The position numbers and the translations under genes are program-made. Shown here one piece after another: positions 10,045-20,900 of a DNA stretch of 64,000 nt (the first letter of the stretch is position 1; each line of letters opens with the position of its first letter). This DNA is from Viridothelium virens. Taxonomy: Eukaryota; Ascomycota; Dothideomycetes; Trypetheliales; Trypetheliaceae. The stretch lies in contig ML991786.1 in the NCBI GenBank assembly GCA_010094025.1, positions 310,001-374,000 on the forward strand, written 5' to 3'. Under the pieces are notes generated by a model. The model did no database searches. It saw only the letters and a list, made by a program, of their open reading frames with translations, and had not been told where the DNA came from.

Positions 10045-13000
10045 TCACTCTTCCATCTCTTCTTCCTTTTCTTGTTTTTCGTCATTGTCTCGTGCAGCAA
10101 CATCCATTAATACGTCGAAACTGCCCGTTCCCACCTTACTCATCGCGCCAGCTACGATCCTTGCACTGGGACCCCTCAACTCATCCCAGTCCTCCTCCAG
10201 AACCGCATCCCTCAGAAAACCCACTGTTGTCTCAAAGCTCATCTTCATAAACGGACTGACACTTCCCTTGATCCCATGTCGATTGAACGCCAGATACGAA
10301 CCACCACGCGTCATGAAATCCGCTACGAGCTGCAAATGCCGCGCATCCACACTGATCGCATGCCCACTGAATACCGCATCACACTCACGGATAATCGTCG
10401 CCCGCGCCGCCTCCACCCCATATAGCCTCAGCATCGCCGCAATATCGTTCGTAAAGATCTTATTCACATTGATGCTGTCGATGCCGGGGATATCCCGCAT
10501 TGCCATGAGATTGACCCCCTGCGTATGCACAACCGGGACCTCGATCTCTTTCCCATCGGGCCCCGCCACCTTCTCGGCGCCCGCAAAACACGTGCTCAGC
10601 ATCGGCACCTCCCGCACCACCGCGTTCTGACACCCCTGCTCCACCAGATTCAGCATCAGGATCTTCGGCGTGCTGGCGTCGTACTCGAGCGTGAAGTCCG
10701 CCCACCCGCCCGCCTTGTCGTCGAAGCTGAACGCCGACACCGCGTGGTGCTTCCCCTTAATCCGCGACTCGCGGCTGCGCGCTTCCTCCGCCATCGCGTT
10801 GCGGTCTGCCTCCGTCCAGTCGCCGCCGTCGCCCTCGTCGTCTTCGATGTCGTCGCCGTCTGTAGGCGCGGGCTTCGGCGAGCCGCCGTAGGTTTCGTCT
10901 TCTGACTCGGCGGGGGACGCCTCGCGGCGGGAGATGCGGAGGAACTCCGCTTCGTCTTCGTCGGGGGCGCCATACGCGACGTCTTGGTTCTGGTTCGTCT
11001 TTTCCTTCGTGTTGGTTGCGTCGCCGTCGTGGTGGTCGGGGTCGTTCTCGTCGCCGTCGTCGCCGTCGTCGAGGCCGCCTTCGTGCTCGGCGGCTTCGGC
11101 GGCCTCGCGCTGTTCGGTGGCGCCTGCAGACTTGCCGATTTCGGGGAGGGCGTCCGAGGAGGCGGTCGCGAGGGATTTTTCGTCGACTTTCTTCTTCAGT
11201 TCTTTGCTGAGGCTCTTGATGAATCGGGGAAGGAACGCCGTCTCGAGCGCCTCGACGACGTCGGAGGGGGTCACGCTGTATTCGCCGTAGTACTCGCCTG
11301 AGGGGAAGAATTCGATACGGATGTTGTAGATTTTGGCCTCTCCATGTGCGACGCCGGAGCCGACATGTTCCTTCACTTTGACGGTGTCGATGACGTCGGA
11401 AAGAGCGACTTTGCTAATGCTCTTTGCAATCTCATCTGCATCTGCACTGGAATGGCCGGCTGCCATATGCATTGTCATAGTGGGAGTCTTAATACTGGCG
11501 CTCGCAGTCATGAGTAGTTCGCGAAGCCGAGGGATCCCGAGCGTGACATTCTTTGCTGAGTGACCAGCCAAGTGGAAAGTGTTCAGTGTCATTTGAGTGG
11601 ATGGTTCACCAATGGACTGACCAGCCACAATTCCGACAGGTTCGCCAGGTTCGATGGTTGATCTCAGGTATTTCAGGTCACAGACTCCAGTCAATGACGC
11701 CTTTGATACTGTGCCGGTAATTCCTTTTTTCTTATCACGGATGAGCTTGTCGTTGTTCGATTCGATATACGCTCGGATCTCATTGTAGAATTTTTCTGAG
11801 GTACTGCCGGCCCAACGGCCCGGATTGTATTTCGCCAGCACAGGGTCCATTGCAGCTACATTCCCGGTCTTTCGAACCTTCTTGATGGCAGCCTTGTTGT
11901 AGTCGGCGGCCTCATCATTCTTGAAATACTGAATATTATCTCGGTAGCCCAGCTGCTCAAATACGGCCATGAAGTTGTTTGCCGTAAATTTGAAGTCGTA
12001 CAGGTATGGAACCTTGACAATATCCAAGCCGTCTTCACCGTACAGAAACTGCACGATCGAACCATCCGCGTCACGGACAGACGTATCGTACTCAACTTTC
12101 AGTCCCTCCATGCCCTTGATGACGCAGCGCTGCAAGTATCCAGAGCTAGCGGTCTTGACTGCCGTATCAATCAGCCCTTCTCTACCGGCCATGGCGTGGA
12201 AAAAGGTCTCTTGCGGTCGTAAGCCAGTCAAGAAACGATCGACGATATATCCACCTGCGCGTATACTCGTCTCGAAAGGCTTGAAGCAAGGTAGAGTTTT
12301 GCCGCTAATCATAACAGGAACACGTCTCCCTTCTAAGACCTGCTGTCCAAGATTGCACGAAATAAGATTTGCATTGACTCCACTGCCTTTGGCACCGGAA
12401 CTAGTCATCGACTGCATATGGTTTCGAGGGAATGGCTTGATGAGACCTGACGGGAGACAATTTTTAGTGATATCAGAGGATAGGTTTTTGGTGCTACTGT
12501 TAGTGATCTGATCGAGACCCATTTGTTTCCCGTCGTCACGGAGAACTTCTTCCAAGCGCCTCAAGAGTACAGGATCGTCGTCTTTGATGTCCTTGTTTTC
12601 GAGCGAGACATATTTGGAAGCGACCTTCAGACCAACTTCATCCGCGCCTTTGAGAAGCTCTTTTCGTCTTGCCTCTCCTGATGGGGTGAAAACCAGGTCT
12701 TCCATACCGCAAGAATTCGCGTGAGTATTCAGCATTCGAGTCAACAATCGTCCCAGAACACTGAGTAGTCTGCTAGCCGCAGTATGGCCGTAAGCCTCGT
12801 ACACAGTGTTGATGAAACCACCACTTGAAGGTCCAATCTGTTTCTTGTCAAGAATGCCCATTAACAGTTGACCATCGAGGAAGAGCACTTTGGACTCTTC
12901 CGAGTTTGGGCCCCACTGATCCGCGGAAAGCTGGGATTTGGACTCGAGATTGATGCCAGGGATATTAGGTCGAATGACATTCTTCAATATTGTACTAATG

Positions 13001-15237
13001 ACCTGCTTGCCAGTCCACATCGGTTTGGGTTTAAGGAAAGCTGGAGGTAGGATTGCGATCCTTCCACCTGTTGCTTGACAATCCTCTGGTCTTAGAGCTG
13101 TATTCAGGAGCTGGAAATATTTTTCTTTGTCAAAGATAGTATCTTTTCGCGTCAATCTGACACTGATGGAGATGTGATCCTGGATGAGACCTCGCAAAGG
13201 CTTCCCAGCTGTAGCCGAGAGATACTGATGGTCGGTGTCCGCAATTAGCAGTGCCTCCGCCTGGGCAATCTCGTTCTGCGGGAAATGCATATTCATTTCG
13301 TCCCCATCGAAATCGGCATTGTAAGTGTTGCAGTTGGCATAGTGCATGCGAATGGTCTTCTCTCTGGGTAGTACCCGTACTCGGTGGGCCATCATTGAGG
13401 GCTTGTGTAAGGTCGGTTGACGATTCATGATTACCATGTCACCATTTGCGATGTGGCGATGGACTTTCTTTGGCCGCGCCCCATTTGATCGAGGTCCAGT
13501 GGACATGAGCTGGTTAGCGATGGCTTGCCGGGCCTCGATGTTCTTATATCTTAGATTCATGACCAACCCCTTCTCATCCTCGACAGCCACTGCGCCAGGC
13601 CATTTGTTCGGGCCATTCATTACCGCTTCTTTGAGCTCAGCAAAGTTGTGGTCGGTAACTGGTTCAGCATATGTAAGCTTTCTTGCAAAGACAAGAGGCA
13701 CACCGATTTCATTGGTCTGTATATTCGGATCGGGCGATATGACACTTCTTGCCGCGAAGTTGACACGCTTGCCCATCATATTCATTCGGAAAAGACCTTC
13801 TTTTTTCTCGAGCTTTTGCTTGATACCCTCGGCGAGACGGTTGCGCGCGCTTGGCAGTGCATTTGCACGGTCGCTATCAATGAGGTGGTTCACAGCATCT
13901 TGAACTGTAACACAGGCAGCTTTCAGATCATTAATTGTACGAGGCCGTCTTGGCTGATCTTCAAGCCCTTGAAGTATTCGACTGATCGAAGCGTAATTCT
14001 CGCATTGAGTGAGGATCGTCTTGTAGATGCCATTGTCCGGAGACTCATTCACTTGATCGTCCCCCGCTCTGGCTTCTGGTCGATACCGATTCGGTGGAAC
14101 AAGTAGCGCTCTCAAGAAAAAAAGATCCGCACCAGCGAAGCTGTCCTTGTCCTTGTATAACGTTTGTGGTCCGTAGACGAGCCGCAATATTTCGTCCTCT
14201 CGTTCGAAAAGTGTCATAAGTGAAGCCCGTACCTCCATGGGTGTCAAATAGGTCTCCTTCTCTGAATTGCCCATATCATTCTCCTCTGCTGCCTCTTCTT
14301 CGAAGGTATCGCCACCAGTTATACCGGCATCTTCAACCAAGTCTTCGCCTTCTTCCTCTTCAGGACTTTGCTCGTCTAGATCAGCAACAGCCTCATCGAC
14401 ATGCACCGCCTTTTGCTTCATGTCTTTCGTCTTGACCTGTTTTTGTTTTTGAATTTCTACTAATGGGTTCTTGGAAATGAACCCAGCATCTCGCATGGCC
14501 CGCCTGTGTTTCAGTGGCAGTGGCTTGCGGAAGATCTGGCGAGCCCCATCCTTTCGATAATTCGGGTTGTAAGCTTGACAGTTCGCACACCGGCTGCCTT
14601 TCGTCATGTTGGCCAGAAAATCTTTGACGACGGCTGCACGTGCTTCCCCAACAGACTCATCTTTGCCCATGTCCCTCAGAGGTCTCAATCCCGCAGCTCG
14701 TGCTTCTTTAATGGCCTTTTTAACGAATTTGTTACGTGCATTGATGAGGATATTTGCTTGCTCGCTGTCTGATACGTCGGAGTCTTCGGACTGTTTCTTG
14801 GTGCTGTCGGTGATATTTTCCACCTGAGAGCATTCCTTAACCAATCCATACCGAAGAAGGCGAAGTTTGCAGCACAACAAGTGTTTCTCTGATTTCGAGC
14901 GTTTGAAGTGATTGCAATAGATGCATTGGCCGCGAAGGAGTCGTAGACACTGATCAAGGAATGAAGGATGATAGACGGGTGTGGGAAGCTCTATGTGGCC
15001 GCAATGACCTGAACATGAATATAGCTGTCGGCACGTCTCGCACGGTCGGTCACTGTAAGGCCCCAGAGCAGGATCATACAAGCCGCCCGGGTTCGGATGG
15101 AGTAAGGCGTTGAAGGTAACTGGATTTGAGATTCTCTTGACTGAGAGTTCCCGGATTTCGTCGGCTGAGAGCACCCCAAAATTGACACCGCCGAGCTTCG
15201 AGAAGATGGGCTGAGAGATGTTGAGTAGCCCTGCCAT
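10045..15237 (-). CDS. RPA190: RNA polymerase I largest subunit (A190)
   Basis: Catalytic subunit of the polymerase that makes the large rRNA precursor in the nucleolus. The intronless frame extends to 15399, but I place the start at 15237 (MAGLLNISQP), just before the conserved KLGGVNFGVLSADEIRELSV; this gives 1,730 residues (yeast 1,664). Landmarks: clamp zinc cysteines from residue 66 (CETC then CSGHCGH) and CIYC (105-108), MMGKRVNFAARSVISPDP, the Mg-binding NADFDGD at 640-646, the funnel/bridge region GLRPQETFFHAMAGREG, and GTGSFDVLMD near the C-terminus. The jaw carries a long acidic insert (about residues 1,380-1,490, rich in DDGDDGDEND), matching the position of the Pol I DNA-mimicking loop. 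It is divergent from PRP3 with 235 nt between starts. Confidence 0.97.
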   Translation of the reverse strand: MAGLLNISQPIFSKLGGVNFGVLSADEIRELSVKRISNPVTFNALLHPNPGGLYDPALGPYSDRPCETCRQLYSCSGHCGHIELPTPVYHPSFLDQCLRLLRGQCIYCNHFKRSKSEKHLLCCKLRLLRYGLVKECSQVENITDSTKKQSEDSDVSDSEQANILINARNKFVKKAIKEARAAGLRPLRDMGKDESVGEARAAVVKDFLANMTKGSRCANCQAYNPNYRKDGARQIFRKPLPLKHRRAMRDAGFISKNPLVEIQKQKQVKTKDMKQKAVHVDEAVADLDEQSPEEEEGEDLVEDAGITGGDTFEEEAAEENDMGNSEKETYLTPMEVRASLMTLFEREDEILRLVYGPQTLYKDKDSFAGADLFFLRALLVPPNRYRPEARAGDDQVNESPDNGIYKTILTQCENYASISRILQGLEDQPRRPRTINDLKAACVTVQDAVNHLIDSDRANALPSARNRLAEGIKQKLEKKEGLFRMNMMGKRVNFAARSVISPDPNIQTNEIGVPLVFARKLTYAEPVTDHNFAELKEAVMNGPNKWPGAVAVEDEKGLVMNLRYKNIEARQAIANQLMSTGPRSNGARPKKVHRHIANGDMVIMNRQPTLHKPSMMAHRVRVLPREKTIRMHYANCNTYNADFDGDEMNMHFPQNEIAQAEALLIADTDHQYLSATAGKPLRGLIQDHISISVRLTRKDTIFDKEKYFQLLNTALRPEDCQATGGRIAILPPAFLKPKPMWTGKQVISTILKNVIRPNIPGINLESKSQLSADQWGPNSEESKVLFLDGQLLMGILDKKQIGPSSGGFINTVYEAYGHTAASRLLSVLGRLLTRMLNTHANSCGMEDLVFTPSGEARRKELLKGADEVGLKVASKYVSLENKDIKDDDPVLLRRLEEVLRDDGKQMGLDQITNSSTKNLSSDITKNCLPSGLIKPFPRNHMQSMTSSGAKGSGVNANLISCNLGQQVLEGRRVPVMISGKTLPCFKPFETSIRAGGYIVDRFLTGLRPQETFFHAMAGREGLIDTAVKTASSGYLQRCVIKGMEGLKVEYDTSVRDADGSIVQFLYGEDGLDIVKVPYLYDFKFTANNFMAVFEQLGYRDNIQYFKNDEAADYNKAAIKKVRKTGNVAAMDPVLAKYNPGRWAGSTSEKFYNEIRAYIESNNDKLIRDKKKGITGTVSKASLTGVCDLKYLRSTIEPGEPVGIVAGQSIGEPSTQMTLNTFHLAGHSAKNVTLGIPRLRELLMTASASIKTPTMTMHMAAGHSSADADEIAKSISKVALSDVIDTVKVKEHVGSGVAHGEAKIYNIRIEFFPSGEYYGEYSVTPSDVVEALETAFLPRFIKSLSKELKKKVDEKSLATASSDALPEIGKSAGATEQREAAEAAEHEGGLDDGDDGDENDPDHHDGDATNTKEKTNQNQDVAYGAPDEDEAEFLRISRREASPAESEDETYGGSPKPAPTDGDDIEDDEGDGGDWTEADRNAMAEEARSRESRIKGKHHAVSAFSFDDKAGGWADFTLEYDASTPKILMLNLVEQGCQNAVVREVPMLSTCFAGAEKVAGPDGKEIEVPVVHTQGVNLMAMRDIPGIDSINVNKIFTNDIAAMLRLYGVEAARATIIRECDAVFSGHAISVDARHLQLVADFMTRGGSYLAFNRHGIKGSVSPFMKMSFETTVGFLRDAVLEEDWDELRGPSARIVAGAMSKVGTGSFDVLMDVAARDNDEKQEKEEEMEE

Positions 15238-15472
15238 GATCTCCGCCTTGTGCAGAGCAGATATATCGGTGTTGAAGTCGAAGGCGGGACAAGATATCGC
15301 GACTCGGCAGAAAAAGTTCACCGCCTTGCTTTTGGTGTTTCTATCAACTGATATTCTGCCATCCCCGACCGCCTCTCTGTGAGTCTTCACTTCCTTCACT
15401 GCTGCTTGTTCCGAGAAATCTAAAGATCTTCGTCGAACAAGACCTTACGCAGAGAAGTGAGATTCCATCACC
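15238..15472. promoter_or_regulatory. Bidirectional promoter RPA190 / PRP3
   Basis: Only 235 nt separate the two start codons, so rRNA synthesis and splicing genes share one control region. The upstream part of the RPA190 frame is open through most of it, but that part lacks family similarity and contains the likely 5'UTR. Confidence 0.6.
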
Positions 15473-17224
15473 ATGGTCGAAAAGCGTTCGTACCCACATG
15501 ATGGAGCTGCTACGCCTGATCCAAAGCGACCACGGTCCAACAATACTTCCCCTGCACCAGCCGTGAATGGTTCAGCGACGAAGAATACGGACCTGCAAAA
15601 GAAGATCGCCGAGGCCCGAGCAAGAGCAGATGCACTCAAAGGAAAGTTGGGTAAGACCTCTGCTGCTGGAAGTCAAAAGCAATCACCCTCGCCTGCGCCT
15701 CAACCAGGCCAAACGCCCGCCGAAGCAGCTCGAGCACGAGTTGAGGCTCTGAAAGCGCGAGTCAGCGCAGCGACAGCAAACTCAGCTGCTACTCCACCAC
15801 CAAGGATCGCGTCTCCTAATCAGGCATGGCAACCATCAGAATATGAAGGTCCGTCGGCCAGGCAGAGAAGTGGACTCGGTGTCGGCGTTCATCCGGCATT
15901 GCTGGGAGAGTCCGGGCAAGATGCCAAGTCGAAAGGCAGACAGACCATGGCACCCAAGTTCTCGACGACAATCGGCAACAGACGTACGGAATCGCCTCTG
16001 CCTACGGGGAAAGGGAAGCAGAAGAAGCAGGAGCTTGATCTTTCAGGACCAAGCATGGAAGAGCTGAAGAACAATCCTTACTACGACTCCAATCTGGGTA
16101 GACAAGCAAATGCGAAACCACGCCAGACCCGTCAGCTCCTTTTCAATCAGAAAGGCAAATACATTGCTCAGGCTAATGCTCTCCGGCGCCAAGTACACCT
16201 GGAGGAAATGAAGAAGAGAGTTGCCCAAGTTGCTCGCAAAGCAGGACTGGACGAAGCTAATGAGAAGGCTTTCCTAGTTCCAGAACCTCCAAATGTTGAA
16301 TGGTGGGATGAAGGGCTGATCAATGGTCAATCCTACGACGCACTCGATGACCCGAAGAATATGAAACTTGATGGCGAAGACACCATAATCACTGTATACG
16401 TGCAGCATCCCGCCCTTATAGATCCGCCTCAAGACAAGAACGTACCTGCTCCCAAACCTATGTATCTCACAGCGAAAGAACAAGCAAAACTCCGTCGACA
16501 GCGTCGCAATGCCCTGCACAAAGAAGAGCAAGCCAAGATCAGACTTGGCCTCGTCGAACCTCCACCGCCTAAAGTCAAGAAGTCGAATCTTATGCGTGTT
16601 CTAGGCGAACAAGCAGTCAAAGATCCGACTGCTGTCGAGGCTCGGGTGAACCGCGAGATTGCGGAGCGCAAACTGGCACACGAAGTGGCCAATGAAGAGC
16701 GCAAACTCACTAAAGAGCAGAAGCACAAGAAATTGGCCGATAACCAGGAGAACGATGCGCTAAAGGGAATTCACTGCTGTATCTTCAGAATCGAGAACCT
16801 CAGTTTCGGAAAGCATCGATATTTGGTTGACATCAATGCAAAACAGCACTCGCTCACGGGAATGACAGTCCTGCACCCACGAATGAATTTGGTCATTGTG
16901 GAGGGAGGCGAATGGGCATTGAAGAAATACAAGCATCTCATGCTCGAACGGATAGACTGGGAGGAGAACGGGATGACGGTTTCCAATAAGGAAGGGCGGA
17001 ACAACCAACCTGAGCCGCAGTGGCTGAAGTCTCAGGATGAAGATGGGAAGCTCAAGGATTTGTCGTCCAACAGATGTACTCTTGTGTGGGAGGGAGAGGA
17101 AAAACAACGCGCATTCAAGCGCTGGAGTAGCAAAGTGTGTGAGACGGATGGAGAGGCGAAGGAGGTGCTACAGAGAAATAAGATGGAGAACATGTGGACC
17201 TTGGCGAAGAGCATTACTTGGTGA
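15473..17224 (+). CDS. PRP3: U4/U6 snRNP splicing factor Prp3
   Basis: Component of the U4/U6 and U4/U6.U5 snRNPs, required for tri-snRNP assembly in the nucleus. A single exon encodes 583 residues. The first ~150 residues are low-complexity with Ala/Arg-rich helical repeats (two similar ARARADALK/ARVEALKARV stretches). The PRP3 core follows (about 165-400: NPYYDSNLG, EWWDEGLI, VYVQHPALIDPP, KSNLMRVLGEQAVKDPT, EARVNREIAERKLAHE), then the C-terminal DUF1115/ferredoxin-like domain (about 430-580: RIENLSFGKHRYLVDINA, CTLVWEGEEKQRAFKRW) that binds U4/U6. All parts are in the usual order and the length is near that of fungal Prp3, so assignment is secure. The ATG at 15473 lies in a good context (ccaccATGG). 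Confidence 0.95.
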   Translation: MVEKRSYPHDGAATPDPKRPRSNNTSPAPAVNGSATKNTDLQKKIAEARARADALKGKLGKTSAAGSQKQSPSPAPQPGQTPAEAARARVEALKARVSAATANSAATPPPRIASPNQAWQPSEYEGPSARQRSGLGVGVHPALLGESGQDAKSKGRQTMAPKFSTTIGNRRTESPLPTGKGKQKKQELDLSGPSMEELKNNPYYDSNLGRQANAKPRQTRQLLFNQKGKYIAQANALRRQVHLEEMKKRVAQVARKAGLDEANEKAFLVPEPPNVEWWDEGLINGQSYDALDDPKNMKLDGEDTIITVYVQHPALIDPPQDKNVPAPKPMYLTAKEQAKLRRQRRNALHKEEQAKIRLGLVEPPPPKVKKSNLMRVLGEQAVKDPTAVEARVNREIAERKLAHEVANEERKLTKEQKHKKLADNQENDALKGIHCCIFRIENLSFGKHRYLVDINAKQHSLTGMTVLHPRMNLVIVEGGEWALKKYKHLMLERIDWEENGMTVSNKEGRNNQPEPQWLKSQDEDGKLKDLSSNRCTLVWEGEEKQRAFKRWSSKVCETDGEAKEVLQRNKMENMWTLAKSITW

Positions 17225-17932
17225 GATGTCGCTTTACCTGAGCATCATCCTACTGTGGCCTGCGACTATAGGGATCTGGCTTCAGATGCAACTATGCCGC
17301 GCGGCTGTCCCATCTAGACACCAATGCATTGAAGTCTTTGGAGCTCCATGCGCCTATGAATATCTCCATTAATCACCTCTTGCCCCACATGCAAAGTGTA
17401 CAAGCATGACTCGGTATCCCGACATTTCTTCCCAGATTGACCAGCTAGGAAGCATCAGGTCTACTCCTCAGCGAAGTTATGTCCTTGCTTAAGGTTTTAT
17501 TTCTTTACTTTCACGGGCTGTACTTGCAAAGAGAACCCACTTCTGTATCTATTATTTACATAAATGGATGAGAACCGCAGTTGGATATGTTAAATCTTTC
17601 AATAAACCCAAAGTGAAGTCGGGAGACCAGAAGAATCTTCCATGCTTACAGGAACGTCTTTCCCGGTCCCTAATATCGGTATGCTCTACCCATTCTTTGT
17701 GTTGCTGGGAGGGAAGTGAGGAATGGCTGGCTGGATGAGAATCGCAAGCTTGTTATGATGTTGATTCCGTTTGCATTTGGGCTTCGCGACGAATCAAAAA
17801 TGATCGTGGAGTTTGCCATCCTGCCAGACGCGTACGAGGGATCATATTCTCACATTCAAGTCCTTAGACTATTGGATATGGACATGCAAAAATCACTTGC
17901 ACATTGCACAACGGAGCATCACTCCCCACTCC
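17225..17932. other. Convergent 3' regions of PRP3 and GCN1
   Basis: 708 nt without a supported gene. An AATAAA lies at about 17600 on the + strand, far from the PRP3 stop. A large + frame starting near 17716 is the complement of the GC-rich end of GCN1 and is not coding in my view. Confidence 0.5.
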
Positions 17933-20900
17933 TCACTCCTCAAAACTCCCCTCCCCCAGATCCACCTTCCCCACACTCCACACCTCCCTCTCATCCTCCA
18001 CCTCATCCCCACTCAACCCCAACCCGCCCACTCCTCCCTCCGCCTCCCTCCTCTCCCTCGCCTGCGCCCCCAACCTCAACCCAACCCTCTTCACATAATC
18101 CTGCATACTCCTTCTCTGCGCCGGCTGCAACGCCAGCCCCGCCTCACTCGCCAGGTACTCATCAAACACCTCGCTCTCGCACTCCACGACATCGAAGACC
18201 GCAAGGAACGCTGCCTCGGCGGCGAGCTTCACGGGGATGATCGGGTCGCGCACGCTGGCGAAGACGGGGGGCGCGAATTTGGGGAGGTGCGCGTGGATGA
18301 GGGCGAGGTCGGCACGCGAGAGGGTGCGCAGGACGACGAGGGCGAGGCGCCGCGTGTCGAGGGGGCTGCCGGGGTGGATGGCGGTGGCGAGGGTGGCGAG
18401 GAGCGGGGTGCTCGTTGCGGGGGATTTGTCGCTGGAGGGGGTGAGGAGGAATTTGCCGGCGGCGAGGACGCAGTTGTCGGCGATGATGGGTTTCTGGGAG
18501 CTCTGTTAGCAATGGCGTTGTGGGTAGTGATGTCGGGGGGTTGGGAAGACGCTTGCATTCGTTGCGATGCCTTTGCAGATCAGAGCTGGTGCTTCCTCTG
18601 CGAAAGAGCTGGTGATGGCCTCGGGCGCTTCGAGGAGTATCGAGTTCAGAGCGAAGACGGTGGGTTTGGAGAAGTTTGGTGTGAGAGCGCGACTCTTGAT
18701 GAGCGGGTTGGCGGTTTCTGGAGGGAGGTTCTTCACGAGAGCGCCAAGAAGGCGGGCACTGGTGATGGCCATGCTATCTTCCGTATCCGAAATTTCCATA
18801 TCGATTATCCCCAATATGGAAGACCGAGATGCCTCGTTCATGTTTCCGCCAGCCTTGCTGACAACTTGATACAGAGCATTAAGCATGGCAGTCTTCACTC
18901 CAGTGTCCGAAGTCTTTGAGCCAGCCACCAGTTCAGCAATCAGAGGATCAATGCGAGGAGTCAGAGTGATGAGCGTTCCAAGAGCCTTGGCTGCCCGCTG
19001 TCGTAGCACGTCGCTTGAAGTGTCAGCAAGGGATTTGGCAAATGTCCGCTGAAGTTGCGGTAAGAAAGGCTTGAGGAAAGTCGGTATCTTCTCGAGAAGG
19101 TTATTCAGCGTAAGGAGAACTGCAGCCTTGACTTCGACTGATCGTTCAGAGACAACACGAATAAGTGGTCCGGTGATTTGTGTGACGGAGGGTTTCAGCG
19201 CATCCGGGTTTGTGCGATCAACAACATCTGAGATGGCAAGAGCCGCCTGTGTACGCTGTTCAGATGTGCCATTCATCAAGCCTTGCAAGAAGATGGGCAG
19301 GATAGCATTGATGCCCTTTGGTAACGAGAATCCTGGTAAATCAGCGCCAGCAACACCAACTTGTTGAAGTATCTGTCGCGTAGAAACGACTAGAGACTCC
19401 ATTTCTTCTTTGCGGAGGCGACCAGTCAATGCAGTCAATGCCGCATGAGCAGCCTTCACGACGTCCTTGTCGCTATCATCGAAGGCAAGGAGCAAGATCC
19501 TGATTAGGTCTGGATAATACCGTGAGAAGTCGATGTCTGCTTGTGCAAAGAATTTAGCGAAGTGAGTATCGGCCGATGCACGTCTGCGATGATCGTCGTG
19601 CTTCGCTAAGGCAAGCATCACGCTCATCATCGTATTAAGACCGTCATATTCATCCACAGAGAGGATGATAGTATCAAATGAAGAATCGAGCTCTGATCTT
19701 AGCTCCAGGTCCTTGCATACAACGATGCTATCCATGAGAGAGTTGAGAATGTTTGGTAGTCTGCGTGTCATTGCGGAACTTGCAACCTCTGCCAAAGATG
19801 CTAATGCTTTGGCATTGAATGCAGTTATAGGTGGGTTCAGTAGAGTTGGTAGCAAGTTGGGCAGGATAATGTTCGATCGCGCGTTGTCAGTCAACAATGT
19901 AAGTAATGCAGAGAGAGCATTCTCGGCCTCGTCCTCAGAGCGCAGCATCGTGAGCATGTGTGGAAGCACTTGATCAACGGCTTTCTTGCCAAAGACGCGT
20001 TGGAGAGCATCAAAGGCATCAGCAGCAGCCTCTCTGACCTCAGAGTCAGTATCTCCGAGTGCAGTGCGTACGACCGAGATAAGAGTCTTCTCATGATCTT
20101 CGAGTGTTTCCGATGATGCGGAAGCAATCAGTTCACGTAAAGCAATGCATATTCCTTGCTTTGCATCGCCATCGACAGAAGTCTGCAGACCTTCTTCCAA
20201 GGTTGGTAACAGCGTTGTGAGCACACCTTCACCAGCCTTGCGGATAAGCTCGCCAAGCGCATTGCCAGCAATGACCTTTTGCTCCATATTAGAAGATCCC
20301 AGGCGACGAATGATGACTTGCGTGAGTGTTGGAACAAGTTCACGAAGAGTTCTAGGCGATGCAACCAGGGCCTTCCAGACATTTATTGCTGCAGTGCGAA
20401 CAAGCCCAGAGGTATCACATCTGCAGATATACAAAATGGACAGCACTCGATTGCGACGCTCCTCTCCGAGGACCTCCAGCAGGGACTGTCCAGCTTCGTT
20501 TGCACCCTCCTCGTCTTCCTCTTGGTCTGCCTTGGCGGTTATACCTGTGAGGTTGAACAATAGGTCTCCTACAAGTTCCACAGAGCTGAGACGAATGCGG
20601 TAGCTATCATCTCCCATACCGCGTTCAAGCTCAGGCAGCAGAAGATCAATTGCTCGGGTTGCAAAGTTCTTGACTAGCAAGCGTCCAGCTCGTAGGGACG
20701 TCTCCCGGATAGAGTCGATGTCATCGGCTAGGCCACCAAGGATAGGAGGAATGATTCGACTCAGGTAATTCGCAAAGCTATTACCAAAGCAGGCTGGCAA
20801 GAAAATGAAGAGTGACATGAACCCTTCTCGTACAGCCGACTTCGCACTTGAAGCGTTCTGTAAGATGGTGGGTAGCGTTTCCTCGAGTCGGGTGGTGCCC

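Noticed and set aside
15238-15399. N-terminal extension of RPA190 to 15399
   Set aside because: The extra 54 residues lack similarity and would leave almost no promoter; the family begins near MAGLLNISQP.
17813-18919. 368-codon + strand open frame
   Set aside because: It is antisense to the GC-rich end of GCN1; composition is His/Pro then Gly/Glu, typical of a shadow.
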